64,000 nucleotides of DNA from Flavobacteriaceae bacterium (GCA_947456815.1 CANGTL010000001.1:62001-126000); one strand, 5' to 3'; shown: positions 7,993 to 17,139, counted from the stretch's first letter. Made by a program: numbers and translations. The notes: generated from the sequence alone by a model not told the origin.

Positions 7993-10383
7993 ATGCCAGA
8001 GAATTCATCAAAAATTATTGAAAAAGAGGAAGATTCATTCGATTTCTTTGAACAGATTGAAAGATATGTAGCGCACTGGAAATGGTTTGTATTTGGGATA
8101 TTCGTGTGCCTATGTTTCGCAGCTTTATATCTCCGATATGCCGTGCCTTCATATAATGCGACTGCTACTATTCTTGTTAGAGATGAAAAGAAAGGTGGAT
8201 TGCAATCAGAATTGACCGCATTTTCTGATTTAGCAATTATGACAGGTGTAAAAAACAATGTGGATAATGAAATTGAAGTTATAAGATCGAGAAGTATTAT
8301 TGGTGCTGCTATAAAAAAATTAGGGTTTAATATTACTTATACTGCTATTGGGAGGATGAAAGCAATAGAGCTTTATAATGATAGCCCAATAGAATGCTCT
8401 TTTTATGATTTAAGCAATAATTTCTATAAACGCTCAAAAGCATATACTGTTAATTTCATTGACAATTCTAATTTTGAATTGGTTTTGTTTGGTGGTAATA
8501 GTATTGGTAAATTTAAATATGGTGAAATCATCAACTTAGATGATTCAAAATTAGTTGTAAATAAAAATGCCAAAGCCTTTTTAAACCATTCTAAAGAGAA
8601 TTCTATTTTATTTAGTGTTTACAATATTGATGATATAGTAGATAGTTTTCGAGGTCAACTCAACGTAGCGGCATTAAGCAAAAATTCAAGTGTAGTTTCC
8701 CTTTCGATTAACAATCCGGTCAAAGAAAAGGCTGAAGATTTTTTAGATGCCCTTATTGATGTCTATAACCAAGATGCAATTACGGATAAGAAGTACATTT
8801 CTGAAAGCACGTTAAATTTTATTCAAGATCGTTTAAAAATCATTACTTCAGAACTAGGAGATGTTGAAAAGGATGCCGAAGCTTTTAAAAAAACTAATGA
8901 TATAACCGATATCAATGCCCAAGCAGATTTATTTTTGAGAAGTTCAATTGACTTTACCAAAGAGCTAATTGAAACCGAAACACAGATAAAAGTGGTTGGT
9001 TCATTACTCGATTTTATGGGAAATAAAGGCAAATGGGATTTAGTTCCTAATAATATTATCTCAAGTGCGGATGGTAAAGATGTTTCTGGTTTTATCACAA
9101 TTTTTAATGACCTTGTTATTCAAAGAAATAGAATTGTAAAAGATGGTACAAAACGAAATTCGATTGTAATCAACATAGAACGAAAAATAGAAGAACTCAA
9201 TGGAAACATTATATCTAGCCTGAAACGAACACAAGCATCATTAACAATTAGAAAAAAGGATTTAGAACGACATGACAATCAAATAAAAGACAGAATGGCT
9301 ACTTTGCCTACCCAAGAGCGCGAGTATAGAATATTGTCAAGACAGCAAAAAATCAAAGAGTCTTTATACCTTTATTTATTACAAAAAAGAGAAGAAACAG
9401 CAATTTCATTAGCTGTTACTACTCCTATAGCCAAAATTGTCGATTCGGCATTTTCCTCTCCGTCACCAGTTTCTCCAAAGAGAAATATTATCTATTTATT
9501 CGCAATCGCATTAGGAATCTTAGTTCCGTTCAGTATCATTTACATTAAGAATTTGTTTGATAATAAAATCAAATCCCGTTTGGATTTCGAAGGTAAAATA
9601 TCAGCCCCTTTTTTAGGAGATATTCCAAAGTCTGAAATTCAAGATGAAATACTAAGTTCGACTAGCACCTCAAGTTCATCCGAGGCAATACGAATTATTC
9701 GAACCAATTTGGAATTTATGTTGACCAAAATTCCAGACAACCAAGCGAAAACTATTTTTGTAACTTCTAGCGTTCCTAAAGAGGGTAAAACCTTTGTGGC
9801 TATTAATTTGGCAAGCGCAATAGCACAGTCAGGTAAAAAAGTACTCTTGATAGGATTAGATATCAGAAATCCGAAAATAGATCATTATATGAGTTTGCCA
9901 ACAAAGGGGTTGACAAATTATTTATCTATGAAAAATGTCGAGATAAACGACTTTATAGTAAAGTTGGATAGTTTAGATAATTTTTATGTCTTGCCATCTG
10001 GTGTTGTTCCCCCCAATCCAGTAGATTTACTTATGAATAGTAAAATAGACCATATGTTTGAAGAACTTAAAAAGGATTTTGAATATATTGTAGTAGACAC
10101 TGCTCCTGTTAGTTTGGTAACAGATACACTCTTAGTGGCAAAGAATGCAGATATTTTCCTTTACATTATTCGAGCTAATTTCATTGATAAGCGTTCTATC
10201 AAATTCATCGAAATGATTAACAAAGAGAAAAAATTACCTAACATGTCCATTATACTGAATGATACCATTTGGAGAAAAACCTATGGTTATGGTTATGGTT
10301 ATGGATACGGTTACGGCTATGGATACGGATATTCTCAAGAAGAAGTAAAGACTTCGTGGTATTCACGATGGTTTAAAAAGTAA
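7993..10383 (+). CDS. wzc: Wzc-type polysaccharide co-polymerase and tyrosine kinase
   Basis: A 796-residue inner-membrane protein with an N-terminal Wzz domain. Membrane segments lie near 32-52 and 498-520, with a long coiled-coil periplasmic region between. The cytoplasmic BY-kinase domain carries Walker A SSVPKEGKT (about 591-599), Walker A' LIGLDIRNP (about 618-626) and Walker B IVVDTAP (about 698-704). The C-terminus holds nine tyrosines alternating with glycine (764-780), the expected autophosphorylation cluster in an unusually regular form. The kinase would control chain length and export with the Wza-type lipoprotein just upstream. Its stop codon abuts the stop of the opposing phosphatase gene. 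Confidence 0.93.
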   Translation: MPENSSKIIEKEEDSFDFFEQIERYVAHWKWFVFGIFVCLCFAALYLRYAVPSYNATATILVRDEKKGGLQSELTAFSDLAIMTGVKNNVDNEIEVIRSRSIIGAAIKKLGFNITYTAIGRMKAIELYNDSPIECSFYDLSNNFYKRSKAYTVNFIDNSNFELVLFGGNSIGKFKYGEIINLDDSKLVVNKNAKAFLNHSKENSILFSVYNIDDIVDSFRGQLNVAALSKNSSVVSLSINNPVKEKAEDFLDALIDVYNQDAITDKKYISESTLNFIQDRLKIITSELGDVEKDAEAFKKTNDITDINAQADLFLRSSIDFTKELIETETQIKVVGSLLDFMGNKGKWDLVPNNIISSADGKDVSGFITIFNDLVIQRNRIVKDGTKRNSIVINIERKIEELNGNIISSLKRTQASLTIRKKDLERHDNQIKDRMATLPTQEREYRILSRQQKIKESLYLYLLQKREETAISLAVTTPIAKIVDSAFSSPSPVSPKRNIIYLFAIALGILVPFSIIYIKNLFDNKIKSRLDFEGKISAPFLGDIPKSEIQDEILSSTSTSSSSEAIRIIRTNLEFMLTKIPDNQAKTIFVTSSVPKEGKTFVAINLASAIAQSGKKVLLIGLDIRNPKIDHYMSLPTKGLTNYLSMKNVEINDFIVKLDSLDNFYVLPSGVVPPNPVDLLMNSKIDHMFEELKKDFEYIVVDTAPVSLVTDTLLVAKNADIFLYIIRANFIDKRSIKFIEMINKEKKLPNMSIILNDTIWRKTYGYGYGYGYGYGYGYGYSQEEVKTSWYSRWFKK
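10282..10332 (+). repeat. Tyr-Gly hexanucleotide repeat in the kinase tail
   Basis: A run of 8.5 six-base units (TAT/TAC plus GGT/GGA/GGC) encodes nine tyrosines alternating with glycines. The first three units are identical TATGGT; later ones differ at third codon positions, so the peptide is kept while the DNA has diverged. Confidence 0.9.
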
Positions 10384-11112
10384 TTATTTTCTAAAGAATT
10401 GATTGTTTTCTATAGCTTTATTTAATGACTCTAGCTCTTTAAAAATTATTCTATTAGAAAAAGCTTCGATATGCTTCGCATGATGTACATCTGAACCAAC
10501 AAAATCAATGAAACCTTTTTTTAGGAGTAACTCGCAAGATTTTGCTACTTCAGAACCATAATACCCTACAGTTGATAGTAAATTTAGTTGAAATAAACAT
10601 CCTGCATTTTTCAATTTTTCGTATTCACTAAAGTTTTTATGATAATATGGATAACGTTCAGGATGGGCTAAAACTGGTCGATAACCAGCAATTTGAAGAT
10701 CAAAAAGAATGTCATAAAGTTGAATTGGTGGATTAATGTATGATATTTCTATAAGGACAAAATTTTCTTTCAAAGTCAGTAAAGTACCCTCCTGAAATAA
10801 TTTTATGAAATTTGGATTAACCATATACTCTGAGGCATAACGAAAGTTATTAGGGTTTTTAAGTTTCGGAATGGTTGATATAAAAGTGGTTTCAATACTT
10901 TCTTTTGTATTTTCCCAAACATTATTCATAATATGAGGTGTCGTAATAAATTGTTCAAATCCAATTTTTTGTAATTCCATTGATAAGAAGATGGTATCCT
11001 CAATGGTTTCAGCTCCATCATCAATACCTGGTAACAAATGACTATGAATATCCACGAAATTGGATGGAATCAAATCTTTAAGGACAGTGTTTTTTTTGAG
11101 GAAGTGAAACAT
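10384..11112 (-). CDS. PHP-family tyrosine-protein phosphatase (CpsB/YwqE type)
   Basis: Metal-dependent phosphotyrosine phosphatase of the polymerase-and-histidinol-phosphatase fold, 242 residues, expected to act on the Tyr cluster of the Wzc kinase encoded convergently. Metal-binding motifs in order: DIHSHLLPGIDDGA (His23, His25), TTPHI, a conserved Glu in LIEISY, AHPERYPY, and GSDVHHAKH. There is no signal peptide, in keeping with a cytoplasmic location. Its stop codon directly abuts that of the kinase. A TATATTTG box on this strand at 11145-11152 lies 33 bases before the ATG and can drive the gene separately from the kinase. Confidence 0.92.
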   Translation of the reverse strand: MFHFLKKNTVLKDLIPSNFVDIHSHLLPGIDDGAETIEDTIFLSMELQKIGFEQFITTPHIMNNVWENTKESIETTFISTIPKLKNPNNFRYASEYMVNPNFIKLFQEGTLLTLKENFVLIEISYINPPIQLYDILFDLQIAGYRPVLAHPERYPYYHKNFSEYEKLKNAGCLFQLNLLSTVGYYGSEVAKSCELLLKKGFIDFVGSDVHHAKHIEAFSNRIIFKELESLNKAIENNQFFRK

Positions 11113-11144
11113 TTTTACTACTGTTACAGTTTAAAATAGTTCTA

Positions 11145-11152
11145 CAAATATA
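11145..11152 (-). promoter_or_regulatory. Promoter -7 box for the phosphatase gene
   Basis: Read on the minus strand this is TATATTTG, a full match to TAnnTTTG, 33 bases before the phosphatase ATG. No TTG was found at the usual distance. It faces the plus-strand box at 11232-11239, giving a divergent promoter region. Confidence 0.6.
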
Positions 11153-11231
11153 CTTACATTTTGTTATACTTTAAATTTAGTTTAGGTGCTGTAAACTATC
11201 AAAAAAATTAAAGCAATCATACCAAAATACG

Positions 11232-11239
11232 TATATTTG
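11232..11239 (+). promoter_or_regulatory. Promoter -7 box at the head of the ABC exporter and glycosyltransferase run
   Basis: TATATTTG followed by C, a full match to TAnnTTTG, 81 bases before the wzm ATG. The -33 element is not clear. This is the last strong promoter seen before the run of genes ending at 34589, so it likely drives much or all of that run. Confidence 0.6.
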
Positions 11240-11319
11240 CACCTCAAAATTTGACTTTTTTAAAACTATCAGAGGTTTTTTATAGTCAATATTCTGGAAA
11301 TAGAAATCTAAAATAAATA

Positions 11320-12177
11320 ATGAAAGAAATAGTTCAATCTGAAGATTGGAATCTTGTAATAAAGGGACATACTTCATTATTTGATTTGAAATTTAATGAT
11401 GTTTGGCGTTATAGAGATTTATTGTGGATGTTTGTAAAAAGGGACTTTGTTAGTTTCTACAAACAAACGGTACTTGGACCTCTTTGGTTTTTTATCCAGC
11501 CATTGTTTACTACAATTGTTTTTACATTTGTTTTTGGTAAACTGGCAAATATTAGTACCGATGGTTTGCCACAACAGTTATTCTATTTGTCTGGTATTAC
11601 TGCTTGGAACTACTTTTCAGATTGTCTTACAAAAACAAGTACAGTTTTTAGGGATAATGCTTCGATTTTCGGGAAAGTTTACTTTCCTAGGTTGATTATG
11701 CCGCTAAGTATTGTAGTCAGTAATTTGGTTCGTTTTATGGTCCAATTACTTTTGTTGATTCTAATGATGATGTATTTTGGTTATCAAGGAGCCGATTTTC
11801 GAGTAACATATGCCATCCTTTTTTTTCCCTTTTTAGTTGTATTAATGGCGTTCCTCGGATTGGGATTAGGATTGATAATAACTGCAATGACAACTAAATA
11901 TAGAGATTTAACTTTTTTAGTTTCGTTTGGAGTGCAATTATTAATGTATGGTACGACGGTAATATACCCATTAAGTGCGGCACCAGCTAAATTCAAATCC
12001 ATCATCGAACTTAACCCAATGACTGGAATAATTGAAGCATTTAGATTTGCATTTCTTGGGAAAGGGGAATTTTCAATCTGGAGTATTGGATATTCTGTCC
12101 TGGTTACTTTAATAGTCTTATTTTTTGGAGTTATTATTTTTAATAGGACTGAGAAAAACTTTGTAGATACAATATAA
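11320..12177 (+). CDS. wzm: Polysaccharide ABC exporter permease (Wzm type)
   Basis: ABC-2 type permease of 285 residues, the membrane half of an O-antigen or capsule exporter. The N-terminal segment RYRDLLWMFVKRDFVSFYKQ followed by LGPLWFFIQPLF is characteristic of Wzm/TagG/KpsM proteins. About six membrane helices follow. The next gene, two bases downstream, encodes the matching ATPase. It would move a completed lipid-linked glycan across the inner membrane. The start is the ATG behind an A-rich leader about 75 bases long. Confidence 0.93.
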   Translation: MKEIVQSEDWNLVIKGHTSLFDLKFNDVWRYRDLLWMFVKRDFVSFYKQTVLGPLWFFIQPLFTTIVFTFVFGKLANISTDGLPQQLFYLSGITAWNYFSDCLTKTSTVFRDNASIFGKVYFPRLIMPLSIVVSNLVRFMVQLLLLILMMMYFGYQGADFRVTYAILFFPFLVVLMAFLGLGLGLIITAMTTKYRDLTFLVSFGVQLLMYGTTVIYPLSAAPAKFKSIIELNPMTGIIEAFRFAFLGKGEFSIWSIGYSVLVTLIVLFFGVIIFNRTEKNFVDTI

Positions 12178-12179
12178 TA

Positions 12180-13475
12180 ATGTCTGAAATAGTAATAAAA
12201 GTAGAAAATTTATCGAAGGCATATCAAATAGGGCAGATAGGTACTGGGACTATTTCAAGAGATATAGAACGATTTTGGATGACACGGGTATTAGGAAAAG
12301 AAGATCCATTCCTTAGAATCGGTGAAACCAACGATCGCAGTGTTAAAGGAACAAGCGATGTCGTTTGGTCTCTTAAAGATATTAATTTTGACATAAATCA
12401 AGGAGACGCTGTAGGAATTATTGGGAGAAATGGAGCTGGCAAAAGTACTTTGCTTAAATTATTGTCACGTGTTACAAGTCCAACAACTGGCCAGATAAAA
12501 GTTAAAGGCCGTATTGCTAGTCTTTTAGAAGTAGGGACTGGTTTCCATCCAGAATTAACCGGAAGAGAAAACATTTATCTTAATGGCGCTATTTTAGGGA
12601 TGCGTAAAAAAGAAATTACCAGAAAATTAGAAGAGATTATTGATTTTTCTGGAGTAGATAGATACGTTGATACACCCGTCAAACGATATAGCAGTGGAAT
12701 GTACGTTCGTCTTGCCTTTGCTGTTGCGGCACATCTTGAAAGTGAAATACTTATTGTTGATGAGGTCTTGGCAGTAGGAGACGCAGAGTTTCAAAAAAAG
12801 TGTCTGGGGAAAATGGGAGATATTAGCAAAGGTCAGGGCAGAACTGTTCTGTTTGTAAGTCATAATATGGCCGCAGTAAAGAGTTTGTGTAATACAGCAA
12901 TTATTTTAGAAAATGGCCAAGTGATTTACAATGGTGAAACTGATAATGCCACATCTTTATATTTGAATTCTGGGAATAGCGATGTTGACTCTGACGAACT
13001 TAATGAATTTGTTGAAAATCAAAAAGATGATGTTTTTTTGCTAAAGAAAGTGCTTATTTTTCAAGATAATAGTATATCAAATAATGCTTTTTATTCAAAT
13101 AAGGAGGTCTTTATTAAAATAGAATATGAAGTCCTTTCTGATGTATTAGGATTAAGAGTTGGATTTGACCTTCTTGATTTGGCAAGTGGCGCAACAATAT
13201 TTAGAACTTTTGAGGATGATGAGATTAAGAAAGCTGAAACGGTTCAAAAAGGAAAATATACCATAAGTACAGCGATACCGAAAAACTTCCTCAAGAATGG
13301 ATTATTTGCAGTAAAATTAGCAATAGGAATTCATAACGTGAGATGGATTGTTTTCGATGATAAACTGATAGTTAGATTTTCAATAACAAATATTGAAGGC
13401 TTAAATAGCGCGTTTTTAGACGCAAGACCGGGTTTTATAATGCCACATTTATTATGGGAAAAGAACAAAAAATAA
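12180..13475 (+). CDS. wzt: Polysaccharide ABC exporter ATPase with C-terminal glycan-binding domain (Wzt type)
   Basis: A 431-residue ATPase. Walker A is GRNGAGKST (82-90), the signature is YSSGM and Walker B is ILIVDEVLAVGD. The signature lacks the usual SGGQ, as in other Wzt/TagH/KpsT proteins. After about residue 270 comes an extra domain of about 150 residues that matches the Wzt C-terminal beta-sandwich, which in characterised systems recognises the modified non-reducing end of the finished chain. It follows wzm by two bases and precedes an FkbM methyltransferase by four, so a methyl cap on the glycan is a plausible export signal. Confidence 0.93.
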   Translation: MSEIVIKVENLSKAYQIGQIGTGTISRDIERFWMTRVLGKEDPFLRIGETNDRSVKGTSDVVWSLKDINFDINQGDAVGIIGRNGAGKSTLLKLLSRVTSPTTGQIKVKGRIASLLEVGTGFHPELTGRENIYLNGAILGMRKKEITRKLEEIIDFSGVDRYVDTPVKRYSSGMYVRLAFAVAAHLESEILIVDEVLAVGDAEFQKKCLGKMGDISKGQGRTVLFVSHNMAAVKSLCNTAIILENGQVIYNGETDNATSLYLNSGNSDVDSDELNEFVENQKDDVFLLKKVLIFQDNSISNNAFYSNKEVFIKIEYEVLSDVLGLRVGFDLLDLASGATIFRTFEDDEIKKAETVQKGKYTISTAIPKNFLKNGLFAVKLAIGIHNVRWIVFDDKLIVRFSITNIEGLNSAFLDARPGFIMPHLLWEKNKK

Positions 13476-13479
13476 ATAA

Positions 13480-14355
13480 ATGAAAAGTAGTTTTTTAGAT
13501 AGTGTTTTGTACAGAATAGCAGGTAGAATCTCTCGAGTAATGAGAGAATTTCAACAACGTCAAGATAAAAAAAGTATAATTTCGGAGAATGAATTTTGGA
13601 ATAAATTATTTAAAAGTAAAGATTCATTTGAGCATACTTTGGTTAACGATATAAAAATAAATCTTTACAAGGATAGTGTTTTGTCTAAGTTAATTTATTT
13701 TGGATTCGAGAAAGACGAAACAGATTACGTAGGATCTATATTGAAAGAAGGAGATATATTTGTTGATATTGGTGCTAACATAGGTTTGTTTTCTTTGATT
13801 GCTTCTCGAGCTGTCGGAAATACTGGAAAAGTTATTTGTTTTGAACCGTCACCAACGACTTTTGTAAGATTAGATGAAAACGTTAAACTTAATAATCTTA
13901 ATAATATTAGCCATAAAAATATTGGTCTTTCGGAAAAAATAGATGAATTAGTTTTTTTTATTTCTAAAACTGGTTATGACGCCTGGAATTCATTTGCTCC
14001 TAGAGAAGATATATTAGAGGATAGCATTCTCGTGCCCGTATCGACATTAGATATTGAATTGAATGAAGTTGATAAAACTAAAATTAAATTAATCAAAATT
14101 GATGTTGAAGGTTGGGAGAAATTTGTAATACAAGGTGGACGAGATTTATTTGTTAATTACAATCCTATCGTAATGGTTGAGTTTACAGAAGAAAACACTT
14201 TTAATGCGGGTTATCCTGTTTATGAAATCTATGATATGATGAAAGATTTTGGTTATGTATGGTATACGATTAAAGATGGTGAATTAATTTTGGAACCAAA
14301 AAGATTGCGCTATCCCTACAATAATTTGATTGCTGTAAAGTCAAAGATAGATTAA
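13480..14355 (+). CDS. FkbM-family methyltransferase
   Basis: SAM-dependent methyltransferase of 291 residues. The SAM-binding motif is GDIFVDIGANIGLFSLIA, then VICFEPSPTTFVRLDENV, and the family hallmark KLIKIDVEGWEKFVIQGG lies in the C-terminal half. FkbM enzymes usually O-methylate sugars or polyketides. The gene starts four bases after wzt, a position that fits a chain-capping methyltransferase whose product is recognised by the Wzt C-terminal domain; this role is inferred from position alone. The first 60 residues are charged and not assigned to a domain. Confidence 0.86.
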   Translation: MKSSFLDSVLYRIAGRISRVMREFQQRQDKKSIISENEFWNKLFKSKDSFEHTLVNDIKINLYKDSVLSKLIYFGFEKDETDYVGSILKEGDIFVDIGANIGLFSLIASRAVGNTGKVICFEPSPTTFVRLDENVKLNNLNNISHKNIGLSEKIDELVFFISKTGYDAWNSFAPREDILEDSILVPVSTLDIELNEVDKTKIKLIKIDVEGWEKFVIQGGRDLFVNYNPIVMVEFTEENTFNAGYPVYEIYDMMKDFGYVWYTIKDGELILEPKRLRYPYNNLIAVKSKID

Positions 14356-14376
14356 CTAGAAATCACCAATAATAAT

Positions 14377-15204
14377 ATGATTCCAAAGGTTTCAATTATC
14401 ACTGTAAATTACAATAATTTGAAAGGACTAGATCGCACTGTTAGTAGTGTATTTAGCCAATCGAGCAAAGCATTTGAATTTATCATTATAGACGGAGGGA
14501 GTGTCGATGGAAGCAAAGACTATATTGAAAAGAATCAAGATAAAATTCAATATTGGGTTTCTGAGGCTGACAATGGAATCTATAATGCTATGAATAAAGG
14601 CATTAAGGCTTCTAAAGGTGAGTATTTGTTTTTTCTTAATAGTGGCGATGAATTTTATGATGATGCAGTTATTGAAAAATGCCTTCCTCATTTTGAAGAC
14701 AAATATACTTGCTTAAGCGGGAATATTGTTTTTTTTGAAGGAAATCAAGAGGTTTCAACAAAAGAACATCCTGAAAAAATGACCTTCAAATATGCTACAT
14801 CAAGAATTATTTCACATCAAGCAACATTTATTAGAAGGGAAGCTTTTGAAAAGTATGGGTTATATAATGAAAAAAATAAGATTGTTTCAGATTCAGAATT
14901 TTTTTTTAAGATAATTGCCCTAAACGGAGAAAGTTATAAGTCTATAAAAATAAATATCGCAAAATTTTATTTTGGAGGAATTTCAGGAGATGTTGCTTTA
15001 GGCCTGCATGAAAGAGACAACTATTTAAAAAAAATGCTTCCTTATATCTATAATAATGATTACGACACCTATGTGTTTAATTTATATAGAGAAACAAATG
15101 CAAGAGTTAATTATTTAAGAAATATTGAAACAAATAAAGTATTAAGAAAAATAACAACAGCTATTTTGATGGTTCTTTCAAAGTTCTCTAACCTCATAAA
15201 GTAA
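14377..15204 (+). CDS. Glycosyltransferase family 2, WcaE-like
   Basis: A 275-residue GT-A enzyme. The nucleotide-binding start is PKVSIITVNYNNLKGLDRTV, followed by FIIIDGGSVDGS, the acceptor-side motif EADNGIYNAMNKGIKASKGE, and the metal-binding NSGDEF in place of a plain DxD. This pattern is typical of GT2 enzymes of O-antigen and colanic-acid clusters. The C-terminus is basic with a weak hydrophobic stretch (ILMVLSKFSNLI), suggesting membrane association. Donor and linkage are unknown. The 77-base gap after it is among the longest inside the gene run. Confidence 0.9.
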   Translation: MIPKVSIITVNYNNLKGLDRTVSSVFSQSSKAFEFIIIDGGSVDGSKDYIEKNQDKIQYWVSEADNGIYNAMNKGIKASKGEYLFFLNSGDEFYDDAVIEKCLPHFEDKYTCLSGNIVFFEGNQEVSTKEHPEKMTFKYATSRIISHQATFIRREAFEKYGLYNEKNKIVSDSEFFFKIIALNGESYKSIKINIAKFYFGGISGDVALGLHERDNYLKKMLPYIYNNDYDTYVFNLYRETNARVNYLRNIETNKVLRKITTAILMVLSKFSNLIK

Positions 15205-15240
15205 TTTGTCTGAGTTAATTTTCATGCAATAATTGGCATT

Positions 15241-15273
15241 TTGACAACTGATAATCGCTTTAATATAATATTG
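15241..15273 (+). promoter_or_regulatory. Possible internal promoter
   Basis: TTG at 15241-15243, 22 bases, then TAATATTG at 15266-15273, one mismatch from TAnnTTTG. It sits in a 77-base gap, nine bases before the ATG of the methyltransferase gene. It may boost the distal part of the cluster. The match is imperfect, so confidence is low. Confidence 0.3.
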
Positions 15274-15281
15274 TAATTTTC

Positions 15282-15986
15282 ATGCAAAATTCATTTTTAG
15301 ATATTCAATTATCAAAAAACAATCTTGAAAGTTTTATTATTCGTAAAGAAATTTATAAAGCAATCTTAGATGTTTTCCCTTCATTCAATGGAAGAGTACT
15401 AGATTCTGGTTGTGGATCAATGCCCTACAAAGAACTAATAGTTTCTAATAAAAAAATTATAGAATACGTTGGTTTAGACATTGAATCGGGTTTAAGTTAT
15501 GAAGATGTAAAAGCTGATTTCCTATGGGACGGAGTAGTTATGCCATTTGAAAATGAAACTTTTGACTTTGTATTCTCAACAGAAGTCTTAGAGCACGTAC
15601 CTGATCCATATATTTATTTGTCTGAAATAAGAAGAGTGCTTAAGCCTGGAGGTGTATTTTTCTTCACGGTTCCTTTCTTAATGTCATTACATGAAGTACC
15701 TCATGATTATTATAGGTATACTCCTTTTGCATTAGAGTTAATCTTTAAAAAAGCTGGTTTTGAATCAATAGAAATTAAGCCTATGGGTGGTTATAATGCC
15801 GCATTGGGACAAATGATTGGTTTATGGGTTAATATGTATCTTTGGGGAACAAAAAAGAAATTAATGAGGCCTATCGTAAAGCCAATTATCAGTTTTTTAT
15901 ATGCCAAAGATAAAGCACCAATTGATTTCAGTAAATCAACTATGGTGGTAGGGCTAAAAGGAACAATTGTAAAACCTTTGAAGTAA
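15282..15986 (+). CDS. Class I SAM-dependent methyltransferase (Methyltransf_11 type)
   Basis: A 234-residue methyltransferase. Motif I is GRVLDSGCGSMPYKELI with Ser in place of the usual Ile/Val in DxGCG. An acidic residue follows the second strand (VGLDIESGL), and motif post-II reads FDFVFSTEVLEHVPDP, then EIRRVLKPGGVFFFTVPF. The HEVPHDYYRYT segment is typical of methyltransferases found in glycan clusters. Probable sugar or lipid-carrier O-methylation; the substrate is unknown. It ends three bases before the next glycosyltransferase gene. Confidence 0.85.
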   Translation: MQNSFLDIQLSKNNLESFIIRKEIYKAILDVFPSFNGRVLDSGCGSMPYKELIVSNKKIIEYVGLDIESGLSYEDVKADFLWDGVVMPFENETFDFVFSTEVLEHVPDPYIYLSEIRRVLKPGGVFFFTVPFLMSLHEVPHDYYRYTPFALELIFKKAGFESIEIKPMGGYNAALGQMIGLWVNMYLWGTKKKLMRPIVKPIISFLYAKDKAPIDFSKSTMVVGLKGTIVKPLK

Positions 15987-15989
15987 TTA

Positions 15990-17120
15990 ATGAAAATTCT
16001 TTTTGTGTCAATGTCTTCTATTCACGTAATTCGTTGGATTGAAAATCTAAAGGATACCAATTATGAGTTATATTGGTTTGATGTTTTGGGTCGAGGTAGA
16101 TTAGAAACTAATGATACGGTTACTCAGTTTATCGACTGGAAGCAAAGAAAACTTCCTAATATTAAAGGCAAATATTTTTTCTTAAAGAATGCACCCGTCA
16201 TTTATAATATTTTCGAATCTTTTTTGGAAGTTACAGCAAATGAAAAACTTGAAAGAATAATCAAAGAAATTAATCCGGATGTTGTTCACAGCTTCGAAAT
16301 GCAACATTGTTCCTATCCGATAATAAAAACAATGAACAAATTCAAACAAGTGAAATGGATTTACTCTTGTTGGGGAAATGATTTATACTACTACAAGAAC
16401 TATAGAAGCCATAGAGAAAAAATAAGAGCAGTGTTGGCGAGAATCAATTACTTGCACACTGATTGTAATAGAGATTTTTTTTTAGCTAGAGAACTTGGTT
16501 TTGAAGGAAAACATATTGGCGTAATACCTGGGGGGACTGGTTATAATTTATATGAATTAAATAAATTCAAAATTCCTGTAAGCGAGCGTAAAATTATCCT
16601 AGTGAAAGGGTATCAGCATGTATTTGGTAGAGCTCTAAATGTTATCAAAGCCTTGCAAAATATACAAGAAACGATAGCGAATTACGAAATTGTAGTTTTT
16701 GGAGCACATAGAGAAGTTATCGATTATATTAAATCAAATCAACTGGAATTTAAGACTTTCAATCGAAATGAATTGTCACAACAAGAAGTAATGCAACTCA
16801 TGGGAAAATCATTAATTTACATTGGTAATAATATTTCAGACGGTATGCCAAACACACTTCTTGAGGCTATAATAATGAATTCTTTTCCAATTCAGTCTAA
16901 TCCCGGGAATGCAACTTCAGAAATAATTGATAATGAAATAAATGGGTTGTTAATTGCTAATCCGGAGAATATTAATGAAATAGAAAAACTAATAATATCG
17001 GCAATAAACAACCCAAAAAGAATTGCCACTGCAGCGGAACTAAATACAAAAATTGGGGTAGAAAGATTAGACGAAAAAAGTATTAGAAAAAAAGTTATTT
17101 CTCTCTACAATCAACTATAA
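15990..17120 (+). CDS. Glycosyltransferase family 4-like (GT-B)
   Basis: A 376-residue enzyme with the two-Rossmann-domain plan of group 1 glycosyltransferases. The N-terminal half carries IHVIRWIENL; the C-terminal half carries the donor-site region NNISDGMPNTLLEAIIMNSFPI, where the E-x7-E motif is shifted to Asp/Glu, followed by IQSNPGNATSEIIDNEINGLL. Conserved Trp and Asn in YSCWGNDLYYY match a subfamily active in O-antigen clusters. Likely cytoplasmic, acting on the lipid-linked acceptor. Sugar specificity unknown. Confidence 0.86.
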   Translation: MKILFVSMSSIHVIRWIENLKDTNYELYWFDVLGRGRLETNDTVTQFIDWKQRKLPNIKGKYFFLKNAPVIYNIFESFLEVTANEKLERIIKEINPDVVHSFEMQHCSYPIIKTMNKFKQVKWIYSCWGNDLYYYKNYRSHREKIRAVLARINYLHTDCNRDFFLARELGFEGKHIGVIPGGTGYNLYELNKFKIPVSERKIILVKGYQHVFGRALNVIKALQNIQETIANYEIVVFGAHREVIDYIKSNQLEFKTFNRNELSQQEVMQLMGKSLIYIGNNISDGMPNTLLEAIIMNSFPIQSNPGNATSEIIDNEINGLLIANPENINEIEKLIISAINNPKRIATAAELNTKIGVERLDEKSIRKKVISLYNQL

Positions 17121-17139
17121 ACATAAGTTACTAATAAAA

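Noticed and set aside
10282..10332. Possible short CRISPR or satellite repeat
   Set aside because: Units are six bases, in frame, without spacers; it is a coding Tyr-Gly repeat.
11113..11319. Possible riboswitch or small RNA in the divergent gap
   Set aside because: Apart from the two promoter boxes only weak, short A/T hairpins are seen, with no conserved riboswitch core.
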